Shown here: in pieces, positions 7,903-16,365 of the stretch
Layout of the letters: each line of letters begins with the position of its first letter
How positions within the stretch are numbered: the first letter of the stretch is position 1
NCBI RefSeq assembly: GCF_019504385.1
Contig: NZ_CP080590.1
Span: forward strand, 3,711,501 to 3,775,500
Reading direction: 5' to 3'
Origin: Devosia salina
GTDB lineage: Bacteria > Pseudomonadota > Alphaproteobacteria > Rhizobiales > Devosiaceae
Length of the DNA stretch: 64,000 nt
Program-made: the position numbers and the translations under genes
Notes under the pieces: model-generated
Told to the model about the DNA's origin: nothing
The model's input: only the letters and a program-made list of their open reading frames with translations
Database searches by the model: none

Positions 7903-10437
7903 CTAGAACTCGCTCCAGTCGCTGTCGACCGCGGCATTGCCCTTGCTGAGATAGGAGCGGGCGGCGGTGCTGAGCTTGGCCTGCAGCCCGCGTGCACCCT
8001 GGGCGATGGCCTGCACCGGCCCGGGATTGGCCGCCTTGGGCTGGGCCTTGGACGCCCCACCGGCCGGCCGCTGTTCGAGCGCGAAAATATCGACGATCTG
8101 GTCGAGCTGGCTGGCCTGCGCTTCGGTCTGTTCGATCGAGGCGTTCATTTCCTCCACCAGCGCCGCATTGTGCTGGGTCATCTCGTCCATGGTCCGCACG
8201 GCCGTGTTCACTTCGTCGATGGACGACGCCTGTTCGCGGCTTTCGCGGGCGATATTGTTCATCAATTCGCTGGACGAGCGCGCCGAGGCGAGGATTTCCG
8301 CGAGCCGGCCGGCCGCATCGGCCACCAGCTTGGAGCCGCCCTTGACCTCGTCGGCACTCTGCTCGATCAGCGCCTTGACGTCGCTGGAGGCCTGGGCCGC
8401 CGACTGGGCGAGGCGCCGCACTTCCACGGCCACCACCGCAAAGCCCTTGCCCGCCTCGCCGGCCCGCGCAGCTTCCACCGAAGCATTGAGCGCCAACAGG
8501 TTGGTCTGGAAGGCGATGTCGTCGATCAGCCCGATAATGTTGGAGATCTTGGCCGAGGACTGGGTGATGCGTTCCATGGCCTCGGTCGCGCGGCCCATGA
8601 CCTGCCCGCCTTCTTCGGCGGTATGGGTCACTCCGGTCGCCACGGTGGAGGCTTCTTTGGCGCGTTCGGCATTGGCCAGCACCGTCGAGGCCAGCTGTTC
8701 CATGGCCGCCGAAGTTTCCTCGATGGTGGCCGCCTGCTTGGTGGTGCGCTCGGAAAGATCGTTGGCGCCCGAGAGGATTTCCCCGGTGGCGGTCTTGAGC
8801 GTCCGCGAGGTGTCACGCAACTGACCCACGATGTCGGTCAGCTTGTCGGCCACCGCATTGGTGTCGGCCTTGAGCCGGGCAAAGGCGCCCTGGTAGTCGC
8901 CCTGCATGCGCTGGGTGAGATCGGTATGGGCCAGCGCAGCCAGCACCGAACCGGTCTCGGTGACACCGCGATCCACGGTCTCCACCAGCCCGTTGACGGA
9001 ACGGGCCAGCGTGTTGAGTTCGTCGTCCGGGAATTCGGCGGTCACGCGCTGGGTGAAATCGCCGGCAATGGCCGCGTCGACCACCTGGCCGAAGGCCCGC
9101 TGCAATTCCTGCATCATGGCGGCGCGCTCGGCCTGGCTGGCCACGATGCGCGCAGCCTCCGCCTCGGTCATTTCGTTGACCTTGAGCGCATTCTCGCGGA
9201 ACACCTCCACGGCGCGGGCCATGGCGCCGATTTCGTCGGCGCGCCTTGCGCCCTTGACCTCGACTTCGAGATCCCCGCTGGCCAGCGCATCCATGGTGCC
9301 GGTCAGCCGGCTGATCGGCTTGCTGATCGAGCGGGCAAAGAAGAAGCCGATAACGGCGGCAATGGCCAGCAGCACCCCGCCAATGGCCAGGGTCATGTTG
9401 CGCATCTGCACGACGGCCGCATAGGCCTCGTCTTCCGGCTGCACCGCAGCAACGGCCCAGGTGACGTCGCCGACGCTGACCGGCTGTGCGCGCACCACCA
9501 TCGGGGCGCCGCGATAATCGGTGCTCAGCCCCTCGCCGGTCTCGCCGGCAAAGGCGCCGGCAATGACATTGGAGGTGAGCGTGGTCGTAAGGACGTCGGT
9601 CTCCTCGGTGCGCGGGGATTCCGAGCGCAGCAGGCCATCCTGGCCCACCACCACCACCTCGCCGCTCCGTCCCAGGCCCGAAAGCCCGGAAACCCGGGTG
9701 CTCATGGCTTCGGGCGAAATGGCCAGCACCATGACACCGGTCTTCTCGTCCTTGTCATAGACGGGCATGGCCATGAAGCTTTCCGCCGTGCCGCTGGGGG
9801 CGTAGACGGAAAAATCGACAAAGGCGGCCTCGCCTTCGGCCAGATCCTTGGCCGCGGCAAAGGCCTGCCCCAGCCCGGATGCGGCCGCGGCGCTGTCGGT
9901 CACCACATTGGTGGCGAAGTCCGGGTTCTTGGCCACCGAATAGACCACGTCGCCGGCAGCGCTGATCATCAGCACGTCCGAATAATCGCGCTCCAGCCGG
10001 AGCGTACGGAAACCCGGGTGATAGCGCTTATGCACCGGGTCATAGCTGGCGCCCATGGCGCCCACGCTGTCCACGGCGGCGCGGTCATCGGGATTGGGAT
10101 TGTCGGTCACATAGGCGGTCTGCAGCTGAATGGCGGCGCGTTCCTTCAGGCCCATGCGCAGTTCGTCGAGCGCGCGCGTCAGGTTCTTCATCGCCGTCAC
10201 GGTGTCGGAACGCTGCACGAAGAGCTTGAGGTCCACCTCGGCGCTGGAAAAATAGTCGCTTACCAGCGACGTCGCCGTGGTCAGCGAGGCCTGCATCGAC
10301 TGGTCGCGCTGTTCCCGCACGGTGCCCAGGCCGATCAGATAGCTGGCAATACCCACGCCCGCGCTCACCACCAGAGCCGAACCCACCAGCGCCAGCGGCA
10401 GTTTCTGGGCAATCTTCAACTGCGGAAAGAATTTCAT
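7903..10437 (-). CDS. Methyl-accepting chemotaxis protein 4, large double-Cache type
   Basis: At 844 residues this is the longest receptor of the array. TM1 lies at about 14-37, followed by a long periplasmic region of about 290 residues that fits a double Cache (dCache_1) sensor (motifs such as FRTLRLERDYSDVLMIS and FMAMPVYDKD). TM2 follows (MTLAIGGVLLAIAAVIGFFF), then HAMP and the signalling domain with the FQTNLLALNASVEAARAG tip. It ends in DWSEF, the CheR tether motif. The cytoplasmic domain is homologous to the other three array members while the sensor is of another type, so this looks like a domain-swapped paralogue. Confidence 0.95.
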   Translation of the reverse strand: MKFFPQLKIAQKLPLALVGSALVVSAGVGIASYLIGLGTVREQRDQSMQASLTTATSLVSDYFSSAEVDLKLFVQRSDTVTAMKNLTRALDELRMGLKERAAIQLQTAYVTDNPNPDDRAAVDSVGAMGASYDPVHKRYHPGFRTLRLERDYSDVLMISAAGDVVYSVAKNPDFATNVVTDSAAAASGLGQAFAAAKDLAEGEAAFVDFSVYAPSGTAESFMAMPVYDKDEKTGVMVLAISPEAMSTRVSGLSGLGRSGEVVVVGQDGLLRSESPRTEETDVLTTTLTSNVIAGAFAGETGEGLSTDYRGAPMVVRAQPVSVGDVTWAVAAVQPEDEAYAAVVQMRNMTLAIGGVLLAIAAVIGFFFARSISKPISRLTGTMDALASGDLEVEVKGARRADEIGAMARAVEVFRENALKVNEMTEAEAARIVASQAERAAMMQELQRAFGQVVDAAIAGDFTQRVTAEFPDDELNTLARSVNGLVETVDRGVTETGSVLAALAHTDLTQRMQGDYQGAFARLKADTNAVADKLTDIVGQLRDTSRTLKTATGEILSGANDLSERTTKQAATIEETSAAMEQLASTVLANAERAKEASTVATGVTHTAEEGGQVMGRATEAMERITQSSAKISNIIGLIDDIAFQTNLLALNASVEAARAGEAGKGFAVVAVEVRRLAQSAAQASSDVKALIEQSADEVKGGSKLVADAAGRLAEILASARSSSELMNNIARESREQASSIDEVNTAVRTMDEMTQHNAALVEEMNASIEQTEAQASQLDQIVDIFALEQRPAGGASKAQPKAANPGPVQAIAQGARGLQAKLSTAARSYLSKGNAAVDSDWSEF

Positions 10438-10648
10438 GACTATTCCTCGGTTCCCCCTCGGCGGCTGCTTCCCCCTGCACCCTCCGGTTCCGGGCCGGGC
10501 ATGGCGCAGACAGCCACTTGACGCCCAACGGCGCCAATTTGTGGAAACGATATAGTGCGGGGATTAATCACTTCTTACGGATAAATGCCGATAGCCCATT
10601 TCTTGGGCAAATGCCTAGCAATGCAGCGTTTTTCCGGCCAGAACGCAA

Positions 10649-10677
10649 AACGCCCCGCCGGGACCCGGCAGGGCGTT
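10649..10677 (-). terminator. Rho-independent terminator of the cheY gene at 10701-11090
   Basis: A 14-base arm AACGCCCCGCCGGG pairs (one mismatch) with CCCGGCAGGGCGTT and is followed by TTTTGCG on the minus strand. Confidence 0.8.
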
Positions 10678-10700
10678 CATTGTGCGATTGCGAGCGCTGA

Positions 10701-11090
10701 TCAGGTCAGCGCGCCGATCACCGCCTCGATGCGCTTCTTCATCGTCGAGGCATCGAAGGGCTTGATGATGTAATTGTTGACGCCAAAGGAAATGGCTTCC
10801 TTGACCTGTTCCTTGTCCGAACGGCCGGTCGCCATGATGAAGGGCATGGCCTGCGTCCTTGGATGCTTGCGGATGACCTTGAGCAGGGTCAGCCCGTCAA
10901 TGTCTTCCATGTTCCAGTCGGAGATAATCAGGTCCACATTGGACTTTTCGAGCTTGCCCAAGGCGTCGCGGCCAGACTTGGCCTCGATGATGTCCTTGAA
11001 GCCCAACTGCGTCAGAATGTACTTACAGATGCCACGCATCGACTGCTGGTCATCAACGATCAGGACGCTGACAGCGCTCGCTTTTGGCAT
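10701..11090 (-). CDS. cheY: CheY-type response regulator
   Basis: A single receiver domain of 129 residues. The acidic pair is at 13-14 (IVDDQQ), the phospho-acceptor is Asp58 (LIISDWNMED), the Thr/Ser switch lies in MATGRSD, and the conserved Lys is in YIIKPF. There is no output domain, so it should act as a diffusible chemotaxis regulator binding the flagellar switch, or as a phosphate sink. It lies just downstream of cheB on the same strand, as cheY2 does in the Sinorhizobium che operon, separated from cheB by about 110 bases and with its own terminator. Whether it is the motor-binding or the sink paralogue cannot be decided here. Confidence 0.95.
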   Translation of the reverse strand: MPKASAVSVLIVDDQQSMRGICKYILTQLGFKDIIEAKSGRDALGKLEKSNVDLIISDWNMEDIDGLTLLKVIRKHPRTQAMPFIMATGRSDKEQVKEAISFGVNNYIIKPFDASTMKKRIEAVIGALT

Positions 11091-11204
11091 GGTGGTTCTT
11101 ACCTCTACGCGCCAAGGGCTCTTCTAGCCCCGTACTTGTTTCAAACTCTATGGGCCAAGCGTTACAAATCTCTCAACCGACACGGCAGGATTGTCGCAAC
11201 GCTG

Positions 11205-12266
11205 TCAGGCGGCCGATTTGAGCTTGACCAGGGCATTGGCAAGCTTGGCCGCAATCTGTTCCACGGCCGCCTGTTCCACCACCGCGCCCTCCTCGAAGGC
11301 GACGCGCGGCATGCCATAGACCAAGGCCGAAGCCTGGCTCTGCCCCACCGTATAGGCGCCGGCGTCGCGCATGAGCTTGAGGCCCCGCGCACCGTCACGG
11401 CCCATGCCGGTCAGGATGGCGCCAACGGCCATCGCGCCCACGGTCTTGGCCACCGACTCGAACAGCACGTCGACGCTCGGCCGATGCCCGCTCTCGAGCC
11501 CATCCTGGCTCAGCCGGCACTTGAGCTGGCCCGACGATTTCTCGACCCGCAGGTGGTAATCACCCCGCGCGACATAGGCATGGCCGGGCTGCAGCACCAT
11601 GCGGTCTTCCGCCTCCACCACCTTGAGCGCGCACAATTCATCGAGCCGGGCGGCAAAGCGCCCAGTAAAACCGGCGGGCATATGCTGGGCAATGACCACG
11701 GGCGGGCAGTCGGCCGGCATTTCGCTCAGCACCGCGCGGATCGCTTCCACCCCGCCGGTCGAGGCGCCGATGGCGATCAGCGCGCCCTCGGGCGCGGCTG
11801 CGGTCTTGAGCGGTGCCTTGGCGGTCTTGGGCGTATCGGCGCGGCTGGCCGAGCGGCCTCGCACGTCCGATTTCGCCGCCGCCCTGATCTTGTCCCTGAG
11901 GCCGGCCCCGAAGGCATCCAGGCCCCCGGCAAATTCAGCGCTCGGCTTGGCCACGAAATCCACCGCGCCCAGTTCGAGCGCCAAAAGGGTTTCGCTGGCG
12001 CCCTTCTTGGTCAGCGTCGACACCATCACCACCGGCGTTGGCCTGAGCCGCATCAGCCGCTCGAGGAAAGCCAGCCCGTTCATATTGGGCATTTCGATAT
12101 CGAGCGTCACCACGTCGGGATCGAGTGCCTTGATCTTTTCGCGCGCGTCGATGGGGTCGGTGGCGGTGCCCACCACGTCGATATCCCCGTCCCGCGTCAG
12201 CATGCGGGCCAGCACTTCGCGGATAAGCGCCGAATCGTCGACGACCAGTACCTTGATGCTCATCAT
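11205..12266 (-). CDS. cheB: Chemotaxis protein-glutamate methylesterase/deamidase CheB
   Basis: 353 residues. The N-terminal receiver domain has Asp10-Asp11 and phospho-acceptor Asp56 (VVTLDIEMPNMNG). A charged linker leads to the C-terminal methylesterase with the Ser-His-Asp triad in IGASTGGVEAIR, VIAQHMPAGF and GMGRDGARGL. It removes methyl groups from receptor glutamates when phosphorylated by CheA, giving adaptation. Its start overlaps the stop of cheR in an ATGA arrangement (a second ATG follows directly), so the two opposing adaptation enzymes are translationally coupled. Confidence 0.97.
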   Translation of the reverse strand: MMSIKVLVVDDSALIREVLARMLTRDGDIDVVGTATDPIDAREKIKALDPDVVTLDIEMPNMNGLAFLERLMRLRPTPVVMVSTLTKKGASETLLALELGAVDFVAKPSAEFAGGLDAFGAGLRDKIRAAAKSDVRGRSASRADTPKTAKAPLKTAAAPEGALIAIGASTGGVEAIRAVLSEMPADCPPVVIAQHMPAGFTGRFAARLDELCALKVVEAEDRMVLQPGHAYVARGDYHLRVEKSSGQLKCRLSQDGLESGHRPSVDVLFESVAKTVGAMAVGAILTGMGRDGARGLKLMRDAGAYTVGQSQASALVYGMPRVAFEEGAVVEQAAVEQIAAKLANALVKLKSAA

Positions 12267-13102
12267 GCAGCTCGCTTGCTCAGTTTTTCTTTGGACTGGT
12301 AGATGGTCTTGCCCACCAGCCGGAACCCTTCCCCGCCCGACCCCAGGTTTTCCGAGTGGCCGATATAGAGGAAGCCTTCAGGCGCCAGGAGTTTCGAGAA
12401 GCGTCCGAACACTTCCCCCTGGGTCGGCTTGTCGAAATAGATAGCGACGTTGCGACAGAAGATTGCATCGAACGGGCCTTTCATCGGCCACGGCCCGATC
12501 AGGTTCAGGGGCTTGAACGACACCAGTTCGCGCACCGCGCCAGGCACCCTGATGGTGCCCTCGCCCCGTTCGAAGGGTCGCGCGCGTTCTGCCGAAAGTC
12601 CGCTCAATTCGCTTTCCGGATAGACGCCACCGGCCGCCTTGGCGATCACCGCCGTATCGATGTCGGTGGCCAGGATCTTGAAGTCCCAGCGCTTGAGCTC
12701 GGGAAAGGCGGCAAGGAGGTCCATGCCGATTGTGTAGGGTTCCTGGCCGGTCGAACAGCCGGCCGACCAGATGCGGAGCCGCGTGCCCCGCGGGCGCTCC
12801 GCCATCAGCGTCCCCACATAGGTGCGCAAATGTTCGAAATGGTGGTCTTCGCGATAGAACCGCGTGAGATTGGTGGTCAGCGCGTTGACGAAATCCTGCC
12901 CGTCCTGGGCCGAGCCATTGCGCTCGAGATAGTCGACATAGGCATCAAAGCTCGGCAGGCCCAGCGCACGGACGATTTTCGAGAGCCGGGACAGGACCAG
13001 GGTCCGCTTGGCATTGCTCAGGGAAATGCCGGCCACGGCATAGACCCGCGCCTTGATCCGCGAAAACTCGCGCTCACTAAGGGAGAATTCCCCCTGTTCC
13101 AT
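12263..13102 (-). CDS. cheR: Chemotaxis protein methyltransferase CheR
   Basis: 279 residues from the ATG at 13102 (MEQGEFSLSEREFSRI), chosen over an upstream frame extension because GGGGTGG precedes it and CheR proteins begin at this point. The N-terminal helical domain is followed by the S-adenosylmethionine-binding fold with RIWSAGCSTGQEPYTI and FDAIFCRNVAIYFD. It methylates receptor glutamates; the beta-subdomain of such CheRs binds the xWxxF tail found on the four array receptors nearby. It forms an operon with the receptor upstream and cheB downstream. Confidence 0.97.
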   Translation of the reverse strand: MEQGEFSLSEREFSRIKARVYAVAGISLSNAKRTLVLSRLSKIVRALGLPSFDAYVDYLERNGSAQDGQDFVNALTTNLTRFYREDHHFEHLRTYVGTLMAERPRGTRLRIWSAGCSTGQEPYTIGMDLLAAFPELKRWDFKILATDIDTAVIAKAAGGVYPESELSGLSAERARPFERGEGTIRVPGAVRELVSFKPLNLIGPWPMKGPFDAIFCRNVAIYFDKPTQGEVFGRFSKLLAPEGFLYIGHSENLGSGGEGFRLVGKTIYQSKEKLSKRAA

Positions 13103-13136
13103 GCAACCACCCCTTTTTTGCCGGTTTCTTCCGGCT

Positions 13137-14687
13137 CTAGCTGGCGGCGCGCTGGTCGAAGCCGGTCTCCTGACCCGCCCGCTCAACCAGCGGCCCTGCG
13201 GCGGTCCGCACCGCCTCTTGGCGCCGCTCGACCTCCACAATCGGGGCAATATTGGCCGTGCCATTGCTTAGATTGCGTAAATTCTCTTTCAGCGCCGACG
13301 TGATTCTTTGCAGCTCGCCTGCTTCGTCGAGGCCGATGCGCGCCTGCGCCCGCCCCTTGTCGGCAATCACCCGGATGTCCTTGGCCGATCGATTGGTCAC
13401 CTGCGCGAGCTGGCGCACCTCGTCGGCCACCACGGCAAAGCCCGCCCCCTTCTCCCCGGCCCGTGCCGCCTCCACGGCGGCATTGAGCGCCAGAAGGTTG
13501 GTGCGGAACGACACATCCTCGATGCCCGCCGTCATCGTGTCGATTTCCTGGGCCATGCGCGCGATCTCGCTGACCAGGGCCCGCGTCCGTCCGGCCGCCT
13601 GCTCGACCTGCGCCGCCATGCGGCCCGCCTCGTCGGTCCGGCGCTGCGCATTGGCCAGCTGCGCTTCGAGCCCGGCCATCTTCTCGACCCCGGCCGCCAG
13701 CGCCTGGCGCCCGGTCTCCGCGGTCTGTTCGAGTTCGGCCGCCCGCGCCTCGAACTGGGCCAGCAGCGTCTTGACCGAGGCCAGCCTTGTTTCCAGCGCC
13801 ACCCGCGCCTGGGCTTCGTCGCGCTGCTGCTCGTCGAGGCCGGCAAACAGGTCGATCACCATCTGCGCCTCGTCCGCCAGCGGCAGCGCTGCATCGGTAA
13901 TCGCCTCGCCGGCCATGACCGACCGCAATTGCGTCACGCCATCATCGAGCGCCTCGAACGCGCGATTGAACCCGCCCAGCGCCGCGCGGGCCGCAACCGC
14001 CTCCGCGTCGAAGCGGAACCCGGTCTGCCCCTGCCGCAGCGCCTCGAGCGCCGCCTCGAAATTGTCGTCCTCGATGAAATGGCCGGCCGGCTTGAGTTCC
14101 AGCGCATAGCGTCCCGAGGGCAGCGCCCGGCGATGGGCCACCAGCCTTTGCCCCTGGAGCATGACCAGCGCTTCTTCGGGCGCGCCACCCCCGCCTTCGA
14201 GATAGCCGGCCCCGAACAGCCCGTCGAGCGTCTCTCCCTCGACCGCCGCCGGTGCCAGGCGCTCCATGCCCTGGCTGGCGGCCAGGATCACCCCATGCTC
14301 GTCGATCACGAGGACCGGGGCTTCGAGCGTCCCCAGCGCCGCGCGGAAATGATGGGCCCGTTCCAGGCGCCGGCCCAGCCGGGCCACGATGCCGGCAATC
14401 GAGAGCGTTTCGCCGGGCTTGTCGCAGAGACCGGCCGCCTGGGCCACGGCCGCTAGCCGGGCCGCCTCGCGCCGATCGACGACATGTCCGAAGATCAGGC
14501 TGCCGGCAATGGCCAGCCCAGCCAGGCTCCCCGCCGCCGCGAACCAGCCCGGCCCCGGCCCCAGGGCCAGCAGCAGCCCGCCGGCCGCCGCGCCAGAAAG
14601 CGTCCAGAGCCCGGCCGCGGCCGCCATGAGGCGTAAGCCCCGATGAGGCGGACGCGAATCAACAGTAAAGGCGGCGTGGTCCGGCAT
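13137..14687 (-). CDS. Chemoreceptor-like protein with short membrane anchor and PAS-like domain
   Basis: 516 residues. Two closely spaced hydrophobic segments (about 20-45 and 48-68) have no room for a periplasmic domain between them. A PAS-like region follows (about 115-200, VLVIDEHGVILAASQGMERL), then a coiled coil and an MCP signalling tip (FRTNLLALNAAVEAARAGEKGAGFAV in part). It lacks the xWxxF tail of the other receptors. It is the first gene of the unit with cheR and cheB, comparable to the cytoplasmic receptor at the head of rhizobial che operons. It probably senses an intracellular or energy-state signal, which is inference. Confidence 0.88.
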   Translation of the reverse strand: MPDHAAFTVDSRPPHRGLRLMAAAAGLWTLSGAAAGGLLLALGPGPGWFAAAGSLAGLAIAGSLIFGHVVDRREAARLAAVAQAAGLCDKPGETLSIAGIVARLGRRLERAHHFRAALGTLEAPVLVIDEHGVILAASQGMERLAPAAVEGETLDGLFGAGYLEGGGGAPEEALVMLQGQRLVAHRRALPSGRYALELKPAGHFIEDDNFEAALEALRQGQTGFRFDAEAVAARAALGGFNRAFEALDDGVTQLRSVMAGEAITDAALPLADEAQMVIDLFAGLDEQQRDEAQARVALETRLASVKTLLAQFEARAAELEQTAETGRQALAAGVEKMAGLEAQLANAQRRTDEAGRMAAQVEQAAGRTRALVSEIARMAQEIDTMTAGIEDVSFRTNLLALNAAVEAARAGEKGAGFAVVADEVRQLAQVTNRSAKDIRVIADKGRAQARIGLDEAGELQRITSALKENLRNLSNGTANIAPIVEVERRQEAVRTAAGPLVERAGQETGFDQRAAS

Positions 14688-14707
14688 GGTCGGACCCTAT
14701 CCGCATA

Positions 14708-14715
14708 ATGGTTAA
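14708..14715 (-). promoter_or_regulatory. Possible CtrA half-site upstream of the receptor-cheR-cheB unit
   Basis: TTAACCAT on the minus strand, about 20 bases upstream of the ATG at 14687, equals the 8-mer CtrA half-site known from Caulobacter. One 8-mer can occur by chance. Confidence 0.3.
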
Positions 14716-14778
14716 CCAAGTCTATAAGGGGACCGGGGGCGGTAAGACTTTTGAAAGCACCGCCCGCCCCGGCCGTTT

Positions 14779-15369
14779 CTAGAACAGTTCGATATCGTCC
14801 ACCGGTGCCGGCACCACCACGCGGCGACGCGCGATCGCCAGTTCTTCCTGGGCCACATTGGCGCCGGCATCGCTGTCGAGCCGCTTGACGAAGGCCCGGC
14901 CCGAATGCGGCTTGAACAGCACGCGGCGGGCAAACGTGCCTCCCAGATCCTCGCTCATGGCGACATAGCCTTCATCGCTGAGGAACTGCCGGACGAATTC
15001 GATATTCTTGGCACCCACATCGTCGAGCGCCGAATTGATCTTGCCGCCGCCGAACACCTTGATCTCGAGATTGGCCTTCTTGCCGGTGCCCTGGCTCAAC
15101 ACCTTGTTGATCAATTGCTCCATGGCAAAGGCGCCATAGCGCGCCGAGGCCCCGTAGCGATCCTTGGCCGATCCCGACTGTTCGGCGAGCAGGAAATGGT
15201 TCATGCCGCCCACAAGGGCCACCCGGTCCCGCACGCAGGCAGAGATGCACGATCCCAGAACCGTCGAGAACGTGATGTCCGCGGCATTGGAAACGTGGCA
15301 GTCGCCCTGATGGACGGTCGTCACCACCCCACGATCGAATTCGGGTGGCAGGGTATTCGAAAGGGCCAT
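14779..15369 (-). CDS. cheD: Chemoreceptor glutamine deamidase CheD
   Basis: CheD family: the catalytic Cys in STVLGSCISACVRD, the catalytic His in GGMNHFLLAE, and the FGGGKI motif are all present. It deamidates receptor glutamines and in many species links CheC or CheY-P to receptor activity. I start at the ATG at 15369 (MALSNTLPPEF, 196 residues), with AGAGGTAG upstream. A TTG at 15432 would add 21 residues and cannot be excluded. In rhizobia cheD follows cheY2; here it lies upstream of the receptor-cheR-cheB unit. The C terminus VDDIELF resembles the GDAELF end of the divergent small protein at 15538. Confidence 0.93.
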   Translation of the reverse strand: MALSNTLPPEFDRGVVTTVHQGDCHVSNAADITFSTVLGSCISACVRDRVALVGGMNHFLLAEQSGSAKDRYGASARYGAFAMEQLINKVLSQGTGKKANLEIKVFGGGKINSALDDVGAKNIEFVRQFLSDEGYVAMSEDLGGTFARRVLFKPHSGRAFVKRLDSDAGANVAQEELAIARRRVVVPAPVDDIELF

Positions 15370-15423
15370 TTGGTCGTCATCTACCTCTGCGGGCGAATTG
15401 GTTCCGATGGTAGAGGTAAACTC

Positions 15424-15440
15424 GTTAGCCAATTGCTAAC
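15424..15440. promoter_or_regulatory. Inverted repeat between cheD and the divergent small chemotaxis gene
   Basis: GTTAGC-CAATT-GCTAAC is a 6-bp inverted repeat. On the minus strand it contains GTTAGCAATT, which recurs at 20753-20762 upstream of the cheS-cheA operon. It could be an operator or promoter element of the che regulon; only two copies are visible. Confidence 0.3.
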
Positions 15441-15537
15441 CACGACGGCGGAGTTCGCTGGTCACCATTGATTCAGCAAGGAGAGGTTTAGAAATCGCGC
15501 TATAGGGTTGGCAGAACGGGGCTAGGAATACGTATCA

Positions 15538-15891
15538 ATGTCACTGCAGAAACTCGCACGAGAACTGGACGAGACGGCGCGGCAGACCGCTTCCATGCTA
15601 GAAGGCATCACCGAAGCGCTCGAATTGCTCGCCGAAAAGCAGCTCAGCAAGGACCCGACCGTCAGGGAAGCGGTCCAGCTCATCATCACCGCCCTCCAGG
15701 GCCAGGACCGCATCGAACAGCGCTGCCACAATATGGCATTGGCCGTGCGCCAGTTCGCGCTGCTGCCGCCCACCGCCCCCGATTCGGTCTATGACGAAAT
15801 CTGGGCGAGCCTGACGCTCGACGAATTGCGCGTCCCCGCCCTTTCGGGCATCGCCGCCCACCAGGCCCACGGCGACGCCGAACTGTTCTAG
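15538..15891 (+). CDS. Small chemotaxis-cluster protein with CheZ-like DxxxQ motif (CheT-like candidate)
   Basis: 117 residues, predicted mostly helical, the only plus-strand gene of the che block and divergent from cheD. The helix around residues 53-72 reads LQGQDRIEQRCHNMALAVRQ and contains Asp57-x3-Gln61, the arrangement of the catalytic Asp/Gln of CheZ-type phosphatases. No classic CheZ is visible in the window. Rhizobial che operons end in a similarly sized gene, cheT, next to cheD, so position and size both fit. It may dephosphorylate CheY-P or bind a che protein. Function is inferred from motif and context only. A perfect terminator follows at 15916. Confidence 0.6.
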   Translation: MSLQKLARELDETARQTASMLEGITEALELLAEKQLSKDPTVREAVQLIITALQGQDRIEQRCHNMALAVRQFALLPPTAPDSVYDEIWASLTLDELRVPALSGIAAHQAHGDAELF

Positions 15892-15915
15892 GGCTTTTAT
15901 CCGGTCTGTCGACGC

Positions 15916-15937
15916 AGGCGCCGCAAGGCGCCTTTTT
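15916..15937 (+). terminator. Rho-independent terminator of the small DxxxQ-motif gene
   Basis: AGGCGCC-GCAA-GGCGCCT is a perfect 7-bp stem with a GCAA tetraloop followed by TTTT, 25 bases after the stop. Confidence 0.9.
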
Positions 15938-16227
15938 GCGTTTATCGAGGTACGAACCTCAACCATCACCGCAAAGCACTCGCCGCATTGGCGCAAGGGA
16001 TACCCTTCACCCAGCCAGCCCCGACACGGCGGGGGACCTGACGAATCTGGCGCGAGACCAGTGCCAGCGCCAAATCCTGCTTGCGCCCGATGTCTGCTCC
16101 CCCTACTTCGGAGAGGCCGGGCAGAAATCGACGCCGTTGTGGTCATCGAGCCCATACGATGAGACGACCAGAACCTGCCGTCGCCCCACCCACCGCGAGT
16201 CACCATCGGCCTTGTGCCGAGGGCTCT

Positions 16228-16356
16228 TCACTTGACGATCTCGTCCCAGAGGTTGCGCCATTCAGGATCGTGCTCTTCTATCAGCGTCTGTTTCCCGTGG
16301 CTGCACTGGTCGCTTGATTTCAGCAGACCGGCGTTTCCGACATCTTCTGCGTCCAA
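16228..16356 (-). pseudogene. Possible gene remnant or 42-codon ORF
   Basis: A short minus-strand frame has coding-like codon choice and a sensible peptide end (IEEHDPEWRNLWDEIVK). It begins only with a TTG, lacks a Shine-Dalgarno and sits directly downstream of the membrane-protein gene. It may be the tail of a decayed gene. The rest of the stretch from 15938 to 16365 shows nothing I can name. Confidence 0.3.
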
Positions 16357-16365
16357 GCATGAATG

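Noticed and set aside
7894..10521. Very long plus-strand open frame opposite the large receptor gene
   Set aside because: Rich in His, Gly and Arg with no domain logic. It mirrors the codon bias of the real minus-strand receptor gene and has no Shine-Dalgarno.
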